Part shown: positions 51,155 to 60,230 of the stretch, in pieces | Layout: each line of letters starts with the position of its first letter | Numbering within the stretch: position 1 is the first letter of the stretch | Source of the DNA: Clostridiales bacterium UBA6114 | Lineage (GTDB): Bacteria > Bacillota > Clostridia > Oscillospirales > Butyricicoccaceae | Assembly (NCBI GenBank): GCA_002423435.1 | Contig: DIWE01000033.1 | Span: forward strand, 1 to 64,000 | Reading direction: 5' to 3' | Length of the DNA: 64,000 nucleotides | Notes under the pieces: model-generated | Told to the model about the DNA's origin: nothing | The model's input: the letters and a program-made list of their open reading frames with translations, nothing else | Database searches by the model: none | Position numbers and translations under genes: made by a program

Positions 51155-51814
51155 TTATGCAAACAGCGCCGTAATCTGATCGGGGGTATTCACCGCCATA
51201 TCGGCGCCGGACTGAATTAACGTCTTTTTTCCGTACAACCCCCACAAAACGCCAATAGAGTAAGCGCCCGCTCCCTTGGCCGTCTGAATATCGATTGGCG
51301 TATCGCCCACATAAACGCACTCATGTGGTTTGTATCCCAGCTCGTCGATTAGGGCGATCAGGGTACTCGGGTCCGGTTTCAGCGGCATATTCCCCGAATG
51401 GCCGACACAGCGGGCAAAGCTGTCAGGCTTAAAAAATTCCTCAATCATGCGGTTTAATATATTCTGAGGCTTATTGGTTAAAACCGCAAGCGTTACTTCT
51501 TTTCGCAAAAGCTCGTTGACCATTTCCGGTATGCCGTTAAATGGCTTTGAACCGGAAATCGGATTGTCATAATAACGGGTAACCATTTCCTGATGCACTG
51601 TTTCGGACATGGAACGGTCTCCGTTCAGTACAATATCCAGAATGCCCTCCGTCAAATCTCTCGCCCCCAAGCCAAAGAGGGGATTATATTCCTCCTTCGT
51701 GAGAGGACGCAGGCCAAAGCGCGCAAGTGTGTTGCAGCAAAGTATGTAGATGGTCTCAAGTGTATCTATCAGCGTCCCGTCCACATCAAAAATAACGCAT
51801 TTAAACATATCCAT
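51155..51814 (-). CDS. HAD-superfamily phosphatase (phosphoglycolate phosphatase-like)
   Basis: The 219-residue HAD hydrolase has motif I FDVDGTLIDT, motif II LAVLTNK, motif III KPDPSTL and motif IV YVGDTPIDIQTA. Its cap-1 domain is like that of phosphoglycolate or beta-phosphoglucomutase-type enzymes. It lies 45 bases after enzyme I on the same strand, as last gene of the RuBisCO-like operon. It probably dephosphorylates a product of that pathway; phosphoglycolate is a reasonable guess given the RuBisCO-like enzyme, but the substrate is not shown by sequence. Confidence 0.82.
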   Translation of the reverse strand: MDMFKCVIFDVDGTLIDTLETIYILCCNTLARFGLRPLTKEEYNPLFGLGARDLTEGILDIVLNGDRSMSETVHQEMVTRYYDNPISGSKPFNGIPEMVNELLRKEVTLAVLTNKPQNILNRMIEEFFKPDSFARCVGHSGNMPLKPDPSTLIALIDELGYKPHECVYVGDTPIDIQTAKGAGAYSIGVLWGLYGKKTLIQSGADMAVNTPDQITALFA

Positions 51815-51859
51815 CCATTCCGCTTACAATAAAAGCATTTCAGATAGTGCGAATACGCT

Positions 51860-53569
51860 CTAATAAAAACCTTTCAGCAGTTTTGTGACCTCGGCAGGCT
51901 CGCTCATCTCCAGCGCCTTTGCGGCGAGATCCTGCGCCTGCGGATATTCCAGATTCCGGATTACCTGCTTTACCGAAAGAAGGGAGGTTGCGCTCATTGA
52001 AAATTCATCAAGTCCCAACCCGAGCAGCAGGGGTGCATATTTTTCTTCCCCGGCCATTTCCCCGCACATACCGGTCCATTTGCCCGCTTTATGCGACACA
52101 TCGATCACATGCTTGATCAGGCGCAAAACAGCGGGATTCAGCGGTTTATATAAATCGCTGATCTTCTGGTTGAGCCGGTCCACAGCCAGCGTGTATTGCG
52201 TAAGGTCGTTGGAGCCGATACTGAAAAAGTCGACATCATCCACAAGTTTGTCGGCGATGATGGCTGCCGACGGCACCTCGATCATCATACCTGTCTCGAT
52301 ATCATGATCATATGGGATATCCTTTGCATCCAGGGCTTCCTTGCATTGCCGCAGAATACGGTTCGCTTCCCGCAGTTCCTTTATGCCGGAAATCATCGGA
52401 TACATAATGCGGGCCTTTCCATAATGGCTCGCCCGCAAAATCGCGCACAGCTGACATTTGAACAGATCGGGATTTTCAAGACACAAGCGGATTGCCCGGA
52501 ACCCTAAAAACGGATTCATTTCCTCCTGCATATTTAAATAGGGAAGGCGTTTGTCGCCGCCGATATCCAGCGTGCGGATAATAACGCCGTACGGCTTCAT
52601 CGCCTCCAATGCCTGCTTATAGGCCATAAACTGCTCATCCTCGCCGGGAAGCGAGGCCCTGTTCATATAGAGAAACTCCGTTCGAAACAGCCCGACGCCC
52701 TGCGCACCTATTTTTACGCCGCTTTCGCAGTCCTGTGCCCCGCCGATATTGATGCATAACGTAACGGTCCGCAGTCCGTCCTTTGTTTGTGCGGGCAGAT
52801 GCTTCAGTTCGCGCATTTTGATCTGCTGCAGGTTGTAAGCATTCTGTTTTTCCCTGTATTCCTCTAGTTGAGAGGTATCCGGGTTCACAATTACAATACC
52901 GGCGGTTCCGTCTACCACAAGCATATCCCCGGTTCTCACGGCGGACGTAATATCCTTAAGCCCCAAAACCGCGGGAATCTCAAGTGAACGCGCCATGATC
53001 GCCGTATGGGACGTCCTGCCGCCCAGGTCGGTGACAATGCCGAGGACCCTGCTCTTATCCATCTGCGCGGTATCCGAGGGGGTAAGGTCTTCGGCCACAA
53101 CGATGCTCTGTTCCCGAAGTCCCGCAAATTTGTCCTCGTTTGAACCGGAAAGGCATTTCAGCAAACGGCCTGCAACATCACGGAAATCGGAGACCCGCTC
53201 TTTGAGATATTCGTCTTCTATTTGTTCAAACAGGCTGCAGTAGCCGTCAATCGTCTTTATAACGGCATTTTCAGCCTTGTTGCTGTCATTCCTGATTGCG
53301 CCTTCCATATCGTTGATCAGGGTCTGATCCTGCAAAATTGTAATGTGGGCGTCAAATATGTCCCCGTGAGAACCGCTGAGCTCCCTCACGGTCTTTTCCT
53401 TAACGGCCTGAATTTCTCCGATAGCCTTTTCAATTGCCGCATCCAACCTTAATATTTCCTCCTGCAGGTCTTCGGCCTTGCCGGAAGCCCGAAGGCAGGA
53501 TGCCGGTTTAGCCGGCAAAAATGCCCGGCCGATTGCGATACCCCTGGATGCAGCGATACCTTTGTGCAT
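51860..53569 (-). CDS. ptsI: PTS enzyme I (phosphoenolpyruvate-protein phosphotransferase)
   Basis: The 569-residue protein has the phosphorylated histidine H188 in DLGGRTSHTAIMARS, the PEP-binding LDIGGDKRLPYLNM, and the C-terminal catalytic cysteine in TGMCGEMAG. It transfers phosphate from PEP to HPr. The ATG at 53569 follows GGGAG; the TTG at 53584 overlaps that ribosome binding site. It is 41 bases after a dedicated HPr gene inside a sugar-specific PTS operon, so it may be a second, pathway-bound enzyme I. Confidence 0.93.
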   Translation of the reverse strand: MHKGIAASRGIAIGRAFLPAKPASCLRASGKAEDLQEEILRLDAAIEKAIGEIQAVKEKTVRELSGSHGDIFDAHITILQDQTLINDMEGAIRNDSNKAENAVIKTIDGYCSLFEQIEDEYLKERVSDFRDVAGRLLKCLSGSNEDKFAGLREQSIVVAEDLTPSDTAQMDKSRVLGIVTDLGGRTSHTAIMARSLEIPAVLGLKDITSAVRTGDMLVVDGTAGIVIVNPDTSQLEEYREKQNAYNLQQIKMRELKHLPAQTKDGLRTVTLCINIGGAQDCESGVKIGAQGVGLFRTEFLYMNRASLPGEDEQFMAYKQALEAMKPYGVIIRTLDIGGDKRLPYLNMQEEMNPFLGFRAIRLCLENPDLFKCQLCAILRASHYGKARIMYPMISGIKELREANRILRQCKEALDAKDIPYDHDIETGMMIEVPSAAIIADKLVDDVDFFSIGSNDLTQYTLAVDRLNQKISDLYKPLNPAVLRLIKHVIDVSHKAGKWTGMCGEMAGEEKYAPLLLGLGLDEFSMSATSLLSVKQVIRNLEYPQAQDLAAKALEMSEPAEVTKLLKGFY

Positions 53570-53610
53570 GATATCATCTCCCAATATTTATATGAAATGA
53601 CATAAAGGGG

Positions 53611-53871
53611 TCAATCCTCCAGATTCTCGATAAACGCAGATATCTGCTCGATCGCCGCCGCCTCATCCTCTCCACTTGCGCCGAGTATGATATTTGACCC
53701 GCCGGCAATGCCGCCGGTCAGCAGAGAGACGATGCTTTTGGCGTCGATCAGTTTATCTTTATATTTGATGGTAATCTGTGATTTAAAACCGGATGCAAAT
53801 TTTACAAATTTCGAGGCGGGTCTGGCATGCAGACCGGTTTTGTTTTTAATTGTCAATTCTTTCGTTAACAC
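53611..53871 (-). CDS. ptsH: PTS phosphocarrier HPr
   Basis: The 86-residue protein has the active histidine H15 in KTGLHARPAS and a serine at position 46 (DAKSIVSLL), the site used by HPr kinase in Firmicutes. Both sites are intact, so the protein can serve transport and catabolite signalling. Its start lies 26 bases inside the 3' end of the LevR-like gene, which suggests translational coupling. Confidence 0.93.
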   Translation of the reverse strand: MLTKELTIKNKTGLHARPASKFVKFASGFKSQITIKYKDKLIDAKSIVSLLTGGIAGGSNIILGASGEDEAAAIEQISAFIENLED

Positions 53872-56773
53872 CGGGAGTTCCTCCTAGATTCATGATTATT
53901 TGCTGCAGCTGAGCCGCGTTTTCCGCGTTCGCAAGTTCCTTGCAAAGCTCCGGCCTGGTTCCCAGGCTGTATATCTGCTTGATGATCGTTTCATTCGGAT
54001 GCTTCAGTGCCATAAACAGCACGATATCTGCGTAAAAATTCTTTTCCCAGAGGATGGGCCTGTGCAGTGTGGCTATTGCGATTGCAGATTTTATCGTGTG
54101 ATCGGAATAGGTATGAGCCAGGGCCAAGCCGTTTGCAAAACCGGTATGTCCCTGTGCCTCCCTCTGAAAAAGACCGTTTAGGTAAGATTCTTTTACGTAG
54201 CCCCCCGACTGCATTTTGTCTGCGACAAAGCGGATCAGTTCCTGTTTTGAGCGCATGTCGAGCCGCGGGAAAATCAGTTGCTCGGATAGAAAGTCGCAAA
54301 GACCGCTTTCGGAGTTTTGCGGGAAGGAAGCGAGATATTGGAAATGCAGTCTGATCAACGCGCGGATTTCGTTGAGTCCCTGCTGGTCCATCGCCTTACG
54401 CATGGAGATAAACGGAAGATCCTTTATGCCGGGGTCAACCGTTCCAATTGCAGCGATAATTTGCTTGAGGCATCTGATCTTATTGATTTCCTCCAAATAG
54501 TCGTCACAAAGCATTCCAAGCGTAATAATTTCAATCTGGTTGTCCGCAACCTCGGGAATGTTGTGCTCGAGCGTGCTTTTAATGTCGAGCGACGCGCCTT
54601 TTCCGGTCATGCAAAGGATTATAATGGCCTTTGCCGCTTTTTTGATCCCCGGATAAATAAAGTACGGGTATTCCTTGCCCATGCTTTCAAAAAGCTCATT
54701 TAAGCTCAGGTTCTGGTGCACCGCTCTGAAAGCGGCATCCAAAACCATTGAGGTGTGCACTTTTGAGATTGTCTTGGTCGGAATCCCTATTTCCTTTGCC
54801 ACCCGATCGCCTAACGTGACGGCGGTTCCCATATCGGCCAGAAACAGGATTCCCTGCCCTTCATTGCACCGGGCGCATAAATCGACCGCCTCTTTGATAA
54901 GCTGATTGTCCCTGCCCTCCAATCCGATACTGATGTATTTCACAAAATCTGCTTTTAAAAGCCTGTTTGCAACCGCAGCCATCTCCCTGCCCACATTGCC
55001 GTGCGTGACTACGATAATCTGCGCCCGGGATTTCGCCGGCATCTTGACCTTGTTTTGCGCGAGATAAAAAGCGATGTAGCCGGCTTCCTCATCGGGAAAT
55101 TCACATTCCAGCTCGCGCTGTGCGATTTCCAGCATATGCTGAGCAAGAACAAATTCCGCGGGGTATTGCTGCATTATTTGCTTCAGACGCGGGTTGATGA
55201 TCCGCTTATTCTGCCGAATTCTTTCATAACTTTGATAAAAATGAATGGCGAGGTAATACGAAATATCCTTGTTAAGAGGCTCCGACTGTTCCTCCATAAA
55301 ACGGTACATTCTCTCAAGCGCCGCGACGACTTTTTGGCTGCCCACGGCAACGCCAAGCTCTGTTTTCACGCCCGCGCCGATCTGAGTCAGGCTGCGCAAG
55401 GTTCGTTTTAAGCGAATGTCCAGCTCTTCGCCGACAATTTCCTGGATCTCGAATCCGGAGAGCCCGTCGCTCTCGAGCTCCCGGTGCCTGTCTTCAATGA
55501 ATTTGTAGATTTCATCCGGCATCAGCAAAGTATCGTTTTCGTCAAACACCCATACCTTCGCCTGATCCGGCAGAACCCGGATTCCCTTATCGAGATAAGG
55601 CGACAGGGCTTTTTCCGAATACTTCCGGCATATAAGGCCCTCTCTGACATTTTCGGCAAAATCAAGCAGGGTCACAGCCATTAGTTTATCCTGCTTATCC
55701 AGATACCGGATATATGCCCTCGCGCAGGCGACCTGAATATCGCTGAGCAGCTGCCCGATGTTGCCGTAACATTCGTATATCAAAAGCGCGCATATTACCT
55801 CGGAGCTCACATTAATCCCCACTCCGATCCGCACCGCCTCCTGCAGGAAAAAGTTCTTGATCATTTCATACCGCTCATTGATTCCGCGATGCCGCAACGG
55901 CGGAATTTCAATAATCATCGGGATCCGGCGGACGAACGGCAGTGTCAGGCTGGAGCCGATGTCCTCGGTCGTCGCCCCGATGATCATCAGCGAGAGACTG
56001 CGTTCCTGCCCGGACTCTCCCAGCCTGCGGTATTTCTTTTTATCTATGATGGTAAAAAGAATTTCCTGTCCTTCCGGAGGCAATCGGTGAATTTCGTCCA
56101 GAAACAGGATTCCGCCGTCCGCTTTTTCCACAAGGCCCGGTTTGTCCGAATCGGCGCCGGTATAGGCTCCCCTGACATGGCCAAAAAGCTGTGAAACCAA
56201 CAGTTGGGGGTTGTTGTAGTAGTCCGCGCAGTTAAAACGCACGCATCTGCGTCTGTCAACCTGCCGCTTCTCATATGCAATATTAAACATGATTTCAGCC
56301 AGAACCGTTTTGCCCGTGCCCGTTTCACCGATGATCAGGGTATGCAGTCCACTCGGAGGGTAGCAGACCGCGGCTTCGGCCTTTTTGAGGATGGGCAGCA
56401 TGCTGCCCATCCTCCCGATTAGGTGACCATACGGGTCTTTTTCGGCTTCTCTTTCCCTTTTCCCATCACCCGTCCGCGGCATAAATAATTCTCTGCGATA
56501 GTCGGATATTATATATTTTGAAATGTTATACCCTTTTTCCTGAAGCAGCCTGGTAAGCGTCCGGTCCGATATTGCCCCGTCCTCCTCCAGAAGCTTCTGC
56601 ATATCCTCCTTCAAATAAGGCTCCCTGCGTTTGCTGTACGACAGGATGTTGTATTTTCTGCGCAAACGGACGATCATCTGTCTGGAGACTGACAACCGCT
56701 CGGCCAACTGCTCGTCAGTAAACGGGTCTTTCTTGTCTTCAGACTGTATCAGCTTCCGAAACAGGTTTTCCAT
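53846..56773 (-). CDS. LevR-like sigma-54-dependent activator with PRD and PTS-EII domains
   Basis: The 975-residue protein combines: residues 18-101, two helix-turn-helix-like segments, the second (ISDRTLTRLLQEKGYNISKY then IISDYRREL) resembling the sigma-54 RpoN box; residues 115-370, an AAA+ domain with Walker A GETGTGKT (149-156), GAYTGA (202-207, a variant of GAFTGA) and Walker B GILFLDE; a PRD around 460-575 with H511; an EIIA-mannose-like domain with H591 (VVTHGNVG); a EIIB-like segment with C721 (CMTGKGAS); and a C-terminal EIIA-fructose-like domain with H887 (LALAHTY). Such regulators bend open sigma-54 promoters and are tuned by PTS phosphorylation. A sigma-54 promoter precedes this operon. 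Confidence 0.92.
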   Translation of the reverse strand: MENLFRKLIQSEDKKDPFTDEQLAERLSVSRQMIVRLRRKYNILSYSKRREPYLKEDMQKLLEEDGAISDRTLTRLLQEKGYNISKYIISDYRRELFMPRTGDGKREREAEKDPYGHLIGRMGSMLPILKKAEAAVCYPPSGLHTLIIGETGTGKTVLAEIMFNIAYEKRQVDRRRCVRFNCADYYNNPQLLVSQLFGHVRGAYTGADSDKPGLVEKADGGILFLDEIHRLPPEGQEILFTIIDKKKYRRLGESGQERSLSLMIIGATTEDIGSSLTLPFVRRIPMIIEIPPLRHRGINERYEMIKNFFLQEAVRIGVGINVSSEVICALLIYECYGNIGQLLSDIQVACARAYIRYLDKQDKLMAVTLLDFAENVREGLICRKYSEKALSPYLDKGIRVLPDQAKVWVFDENDTLLMPDEIYKFIEDRHRELESDGLSGFEIQEIVGEELDIRLKRTLRSLTQIGAGVKTELGVAVGSQKVVAALERMYRFMEEQSEPLNKDISYYLAIHFYQSYERIRQNKRIINPRLKQIMQQYPAEFVLAQHMLEIAQRELECEFPDEEAGYIAFYLAQNKVKMPAKSRAQIIVVTHGNVGREMAAVANRLLKADFVKYISIGLEGRDNQLIKEAVDLCARCNEGQGILFLADMGTAVTLGDRVAKEIGIPTKTISKVHTSMVLDAAFRAVHQNLSLNELFESMGKEYPYFIYPGIKKAAKAIIILCMTGKGASLDIKSTLEHNIPEVADNQIEIITLGMLCDDYLEEINKIRCLKQIIAAIGTVDPGIKDLPFISMRKAMDQQGLNEIRALIRLHFQYLASFPQNSESGLCDFLSEQLIFPRLDMRSKQELIRFVADKMQSGGYVKESYLNGLFQREAQGHTGFANGLALAHTYSDHTIKSAIAIATLHRPILWEKNFYADIVLFMALKHPNETIIKQIYSLGTRPELCKELANAENAAQLQQIIMNLGGTPGVNERIDN

Positions 56774-56821
56774 ATCAATCTCCTTGTTGTAATTTAACTT
56801 CCAGGCATGGGATTACAAGGC

Positions 56822-58126
56822 TTACCAGCTGTACTGTGCGAGGCCGAACACCTTGCCGATCCAGCCGGTAAGTGTGATCACAACCATCTGGTCGGCGTCG
56901 CAGGCCGTCTGTGCCCAGTCGAGCTGGGGGGTAATCATTGGGAAATACAGCGCGCGGGTCATAGTGACAATAAGGCCGTAAAGTGCGGAACATATGATTG
57001 CCGCGCGGCGCCCGCCAAACTTGTTGGCGTATACCGCGACAAGACCGCCCCCGAAGAAGTTCTCGACGTTGATCATCATAACCGGAACCGGCAGATTCAT
57101 CTTCATCAGAATGACCATGCCCAGCGCAGAGAAAACAGTTGAGCTTATAAAACCGATAATCAGGGAAGTGTTTCCATACTGGAAGAAAACCGGGGCGTCG
57201 AATGCGGGAATCGCACCGGGGACCAGGCGGGTGGAAATCCCCTGGAAAGCAGGCGTGATTTCCGCGAGGAAGGAACGGATACCATAGAGGAGGACCATAT
57301 AACTGGCTGTGAATTTCAGACCCTGGAAAACGGCATATAAAATCCAGTTCTGGCCGCCGGAAAGACTGTCGACATAGGCTTTTCCATTAGCCACGGCAAG
57401 CGCCACATACATGAGCACCATGGTCAGCGACAGCGTAACCACAATCTCCTTGAGGAAGGAGAAACGGTCCGGGACTTCCAAATCCTCGCAGCTTTTTTCC
57501 GGGTTTCCGATCTTGGAGCCAAGCCATGCGCCGAACAATGCGAAAATGCTTGCACCGTGGCCCAGTGCAAAGTTATCGTTTCCGGTAAGCTTTCTTGTAT
57601 AAGGCTGTACCAAATATGGAAACACAGCCTGATAGATGCCAAGAATAACGCCGCCGGTAATGATGGAGGCGGGGCCGACAATGCCCAGATAATTCATAAG
57701 GCAGGCTGCCAGGAATTGTCCCATAAAATAGGACCAGTGTCCGGTCAGGTAAATGATTTTGATTTTGGTAAAGCGCGCGATCAGGATGTTCACAACATAT
57801 CCGATCAGGAGCATATATCCCGCCGCCGCGCTCGTTTGCAGCGCGTCAAAATTCACCGGTACCTGAATTGTCTGCGTTAGTTCACCGCCGGCAATCAAAT
57901 GACTGAACATCGATGTGAATATGGCGACAGTGTCCTGTACCGCAGTCAGTCCAAGTGAGAAGATTGTCACGCCGATATAAGTTTTGATGACGCCTGAAAT
58001 TACTTTTTCGATTGGTTTTTTTAATAAAATAAGACCAATCAGAGAGATTAATGACATTACGATTTCGGTTTTGGTAAGAACTTGGTTAACAATAATTGTC
58101 CCGATTTGACTCAGCATGCTAAGCAT
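56822..58126 (-). CDS. PTS IIC permease, ascorbate (UlaA/SgaT) family
   Basis: The 434-residue membrane protein has the UlaA-type N terminus (VLTKTEIVMSLISLIGLILL, then KPIEKVISGVIKTYIG). Further blocks are NDNFALGHGASIFALFGAWL and YVVNILIARFTKIKIIYLTG, with about ten to eleven membrane segments. UlaA members import L-ascorbate or other sugar acids and polyols with phosphorylation. Its presence beside a sugar-acid-type dehydrogenase and a RuBisCO-like protein suggests a sugar-acid substrate. It is the third PTS gene, after IIA and IIB. Confidence 0.9.
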   Translation of the reverse strand: MLSMLSQIGTIIVNQVLTKTEIVMSLISLIGLILLKKPIEKVISGVIKTYIGVTIFSLGLTAVQDTVAIFTSMFSHLIAGGELTQTIQVPVNFDALQTSAAAGYMLLIGYVVNILIARFTKIKIIYLTGHWSYFMGQFLAACLMNYLGIVGPASIITGGVILGIYQAVFPYLVQPYTRKLTGNDNFALGHGASIFALFGAWLGSKIGNPEKSCEDLEVPDRFSFLKEIVVTLSLTMVLMYVALAVANGKAYVDSLSGGQNWILYAVFQGLKFTASYMVLLYGIRSFLAEITPAFQGISTRLVPGAIPAFDAPVFFQYGNTSLIIGFISSTVFSALGMVILMKMNLPVPVMMINVENFFGGGLVAVYANKFGGRRAAIICSALYGLIVTMTRALYFPMITPQLDWAQTACDADQMVVITLTGWIGKVFGLAQYSW

Positions 58127-58148
58127 ACTTTTCCCTCCGTTTATTATT

Positions 58149-58192
58149 ATAATAAGTATTTACGACAAATTATAATAAGTATTTGCGACAAA
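58149..58192. repeat. Tandem 22-bp repeat between the IIC and IIB genes
   Basis: ATAATAAGTATTTACGACAA and ATAATAAGTATTTGCGACAA stand next to each other with one base difference. It occupies the 145-base gap before the IIC gene on the minus strand. No role is evident. Confidence 0.6.
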
Positions 58193-58271
58193 GAACAGCA
58201 TTGTAAAGCGAAGAGCCTTAAACCGCAAGTCTGCTTTCATAATTTTTCCCATAGCGCAATCGTTTTTTACG

Positions 58272-58559
58272 CTAAATAATGCCGACTTCTTTCAAGCGTG
58301 TCTCCATTTCCTCTCTGCTGTTGAAATTCTTAATGACGATGACCGGCATTTTGTCCCCGAATTGCTGTTTGAGGCCATCGTAAAAAGCGGATGATGTCAC
58401 AATTAAATTCACGTCTGATGCGACTGTCCCGGAATCGTAGCAATCGACGGTGGCATTGACCTTGTGCGCATCGAGCACATCCGTGACAAGCATCTTAAGC
58501 AGCAGGGAACTTCCCATGCCGCATCCGCAAACGCATCCGATATTTAATTTCCGTGCCAT
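58272..58559 (-). CDS. PTS IIB component (UlaB/SgaB family)
   Basis: The 95-residue protein has the phosphorylated cysteine in CVCGCGMGSSLLLKMLV near residue 12. The rest is a small Rossmann-like fold with VDCYDSGTVASDVNLIV. It takes phosphate from IIA and passes it to the sugar in the IIC channel. It begins 10 bases after the IIA stop. Confidence 0.9.
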   Translation of the reverse strand: MARKLNIGCVCGCGMGSSLLLKMLVTDVLDAHKVNATVDCYDSGTVASDVNLIVTSSAFYDGLKQQFGDKMPVIVIKNFNSREEMETRLKEVGII

Positions 58560-58569
58560 TTTTTATCCC

Positions 58570-59016
58570 TCACTTACACAAAATTTTGTAGATTTCCGAC
58601 GCATGCTTTGCCGAGAGAATGGTATCTCTGTTGTCCATGCTGTCAATAATCCGCACAATATCTCCAAGACATTCCAAATGTGTTCCCCGCTCCCTGCACG
58701 CAAGTGCGACGACTATGGAGACCGGGTCGTTGTCCTCGTTGCCAAAATTGACCGGGGTCTCAAGCGTGATCAAACTGATGCCCGTCTTAATGACCCCGTC
58801 CTCCGGCCTGGCATGTGCCAATGCAAAGCCCGGCAGGATTACGATATACGGGCCAAATTGTTCCACATATTCGATCATCTTGTCAATAAAGTTTTCCTCT
58901 GCAACACCGGTTTTGACCAGCAGCCGTCCGGCCTCCCGAATCGCTTCCTTCCAGGAGCCGCACTTTATGTTACAGGCAATGGCATCCTCGGTAAAATAAT
59001 CAGAAATTTTGGACAT
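58570..59016 (-). CDS. PTS IIA component (mannitol/fructose/ascorbate type)
   Basis: The 148-residue EIIA_2 family protein has its active histidine in GFALAHARPEDGV. Other family features are ACNIKCGSWKEAIREAGRLL and DPVSIVVALACRERGTHLEC. It accepts phosphate from HPr and hands it to IIB. The ATG at 59016 has AAAGGAGG. It follows the dehydrogenase gene by 80 bases. Confidence 0.9.
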   Translation of the reverse strand: MSKISDYFTEDAIACNIKCGSWKEAIREAGRLLVKTGVAEENFIDKMIEYVEQFGPYIVILPGFALAHARPEDGVIKTGISLITLETPVNFGNEDNDPVSIVVALACRERGTHLECLGDIVRIIDSMDNRDTILSAKHASEIYKILCK

Positions 59017-59096
59017 GAAACCTCCTTTCCAGGGCAAGCGATGCTTATGTACGCCTTTGCTTCCCTTTTTTGTCCATAAATTACCTGCGCGTGCCG

Positions 59097-60137
59097 TCAA
59101 GGAATCAGTATAACTTTGAGAACTTCTCCTTTTTCAGCAAGCTGGATGGCCTCGCCTATGCGGTCGAGCGGCATTTCAGTGATATAGGCATCCGTATTGA
59201 TCTTTTTCTTTGCAAGCAGGTCCATCACCTCGGTAAAATGCCGTTTGCAGGAGCCCATGGTCCCATGAACGGAAAGCTGCTTATAATGGATCAGCCCGCT
59301 GTCCACGGTAAGCATCTTATCCTTGTCGTTCAGTCCGCCGAACAGAATGATCCGGCCGCCGAAACAGGCGAGCTCGGGTGAGGCCGCCTGCAAGGACGCA
59401 ACCGAACAGGCGATGATAACAATATCCGCCCCGCATCCCTGCGTAATCCGCCCCACGGCTTCCTTGAGGTTTTCCTTGGAGCTGTTGACGATATATTTGG
59501 GTGACGCGGCCTTGTCCGCGAGAGCGAGCCGCTCCGCAGAGATGTCTGCAAGGATGCAGTCGACACCCTTGCTCCGCAGCAGATCGACATGCATGGCTCC
59601 GATTGGTCCCGCGCCCACCACGACGGCGATTTCACCTTCGCGAATGGTGATCAGGTCGTGGGAATTGAGCACGTCGGTAAACGGCTCCACAAGAGCGGCC
59701 TCGGAAAAACCCAGCACATCCGGAATCGGCACCACAGGCCCGTTTTCCACCATGTTCCGGTTGAGCGCGATATACTCGGCATAACCTCCCTGGCAGTCCT
59801 CGTACAGACCCAGGCTGTGATAGATAGCGTTCTGGCAGAGATTATCGATTCCTTTTTTGCAGTTATTGCAGACTCCGCACGGAATAATGGAGCCGATTGC
59901 AAGCCGGTCGCCGGCTTTATAGCGGCAGGTGTCGGATTCCACCACCTCTCCCGTGACTTCGTGGCCCAACAAAACCGGATAATGAAAGTGGCTGTTGCCG
60001 GCCCGGATTTTCCGGATGTCCGAGCCGCACAGGCCGCAGGCCCGCACCTTCATCAGCAGGCCCCCCTCCGGGCAGCCCGGCGTCGGTACCTCCTTCACAA
60101 CAAGTTGGTTTATGCCTTCCAGCATGGCAGCCTTCAC
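59097..60137 (-). CDS. Zinc-dependent sugar/alcohol dehydrogenase (MDR family)
   Basis: The 346-residue medium-chain dehydrogenase has the catalytic zinc site in ACGLCGSDIRKI and GHEVTGEV, the structural four-cysteine loop CGVCNNCKKGIDNLC, and the NAD-binding AVVVGAGPIGAMHVDLL. It resembles sorbitol or threonine dehydrogenases. In this operon it may oxidise the phosphorylated product of the PTS, making the keto group that the RuBisCO-like enzyme needs. That order is inferred from gene context. Confidence 0.88.
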   Translation of the reverse strand: MKAAMLEGINQLVVKEVPTPGCPEGGLLMKVRACGLCGSDIRKIRAGNSHFHYPVLLGHEVTGEVVESDTCRYKAGDRLAIGSIIPCGVCNNCKKGIDNLCQNAIYHSLGLYEDCQGGYAEYIALNRNMVENGPVVPIPDVLGFSEAALVEPFTDVLNSHDLITIREGEIAVVVGAGPIGAMHVDLLRSKGVDCILADISAERLALADKAASPKYIVNSSKENLKEAVGRITQGCGADIVIIACSVASLQAASPELACFGGRIILFGGLNDKDKMLTVDSGLIHYKQLSVHGTMGSCKRHFTEVMDLLAKKKINTDAYITEMPLDRIGEAIQLAEKGEVLKVILIP

Positions 60138-60164
60138 GTTGTTCCCTCCCGATAATTTGATTGC

Positions 60165-60192
60165 CCTGTACCGGAAATATTTCCGGTACAGG
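60165..60192. repeat. Perfect palindrome between the RuBisCO-like and dehydrogenase genes
   Basis: CCTGTACCGGAAA and TTTCCGGTACAGG form a 13-bp stem with almost no loop. No T-run follows in the direction of transcription. It may set different mRNA levels of the first gene and the rest. Confidence 0.65.
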
Positions 60193-60230
60193 CATTGAAT
60201 TGTTTCGACGTGTTGCCTAACGCAAAAGAG

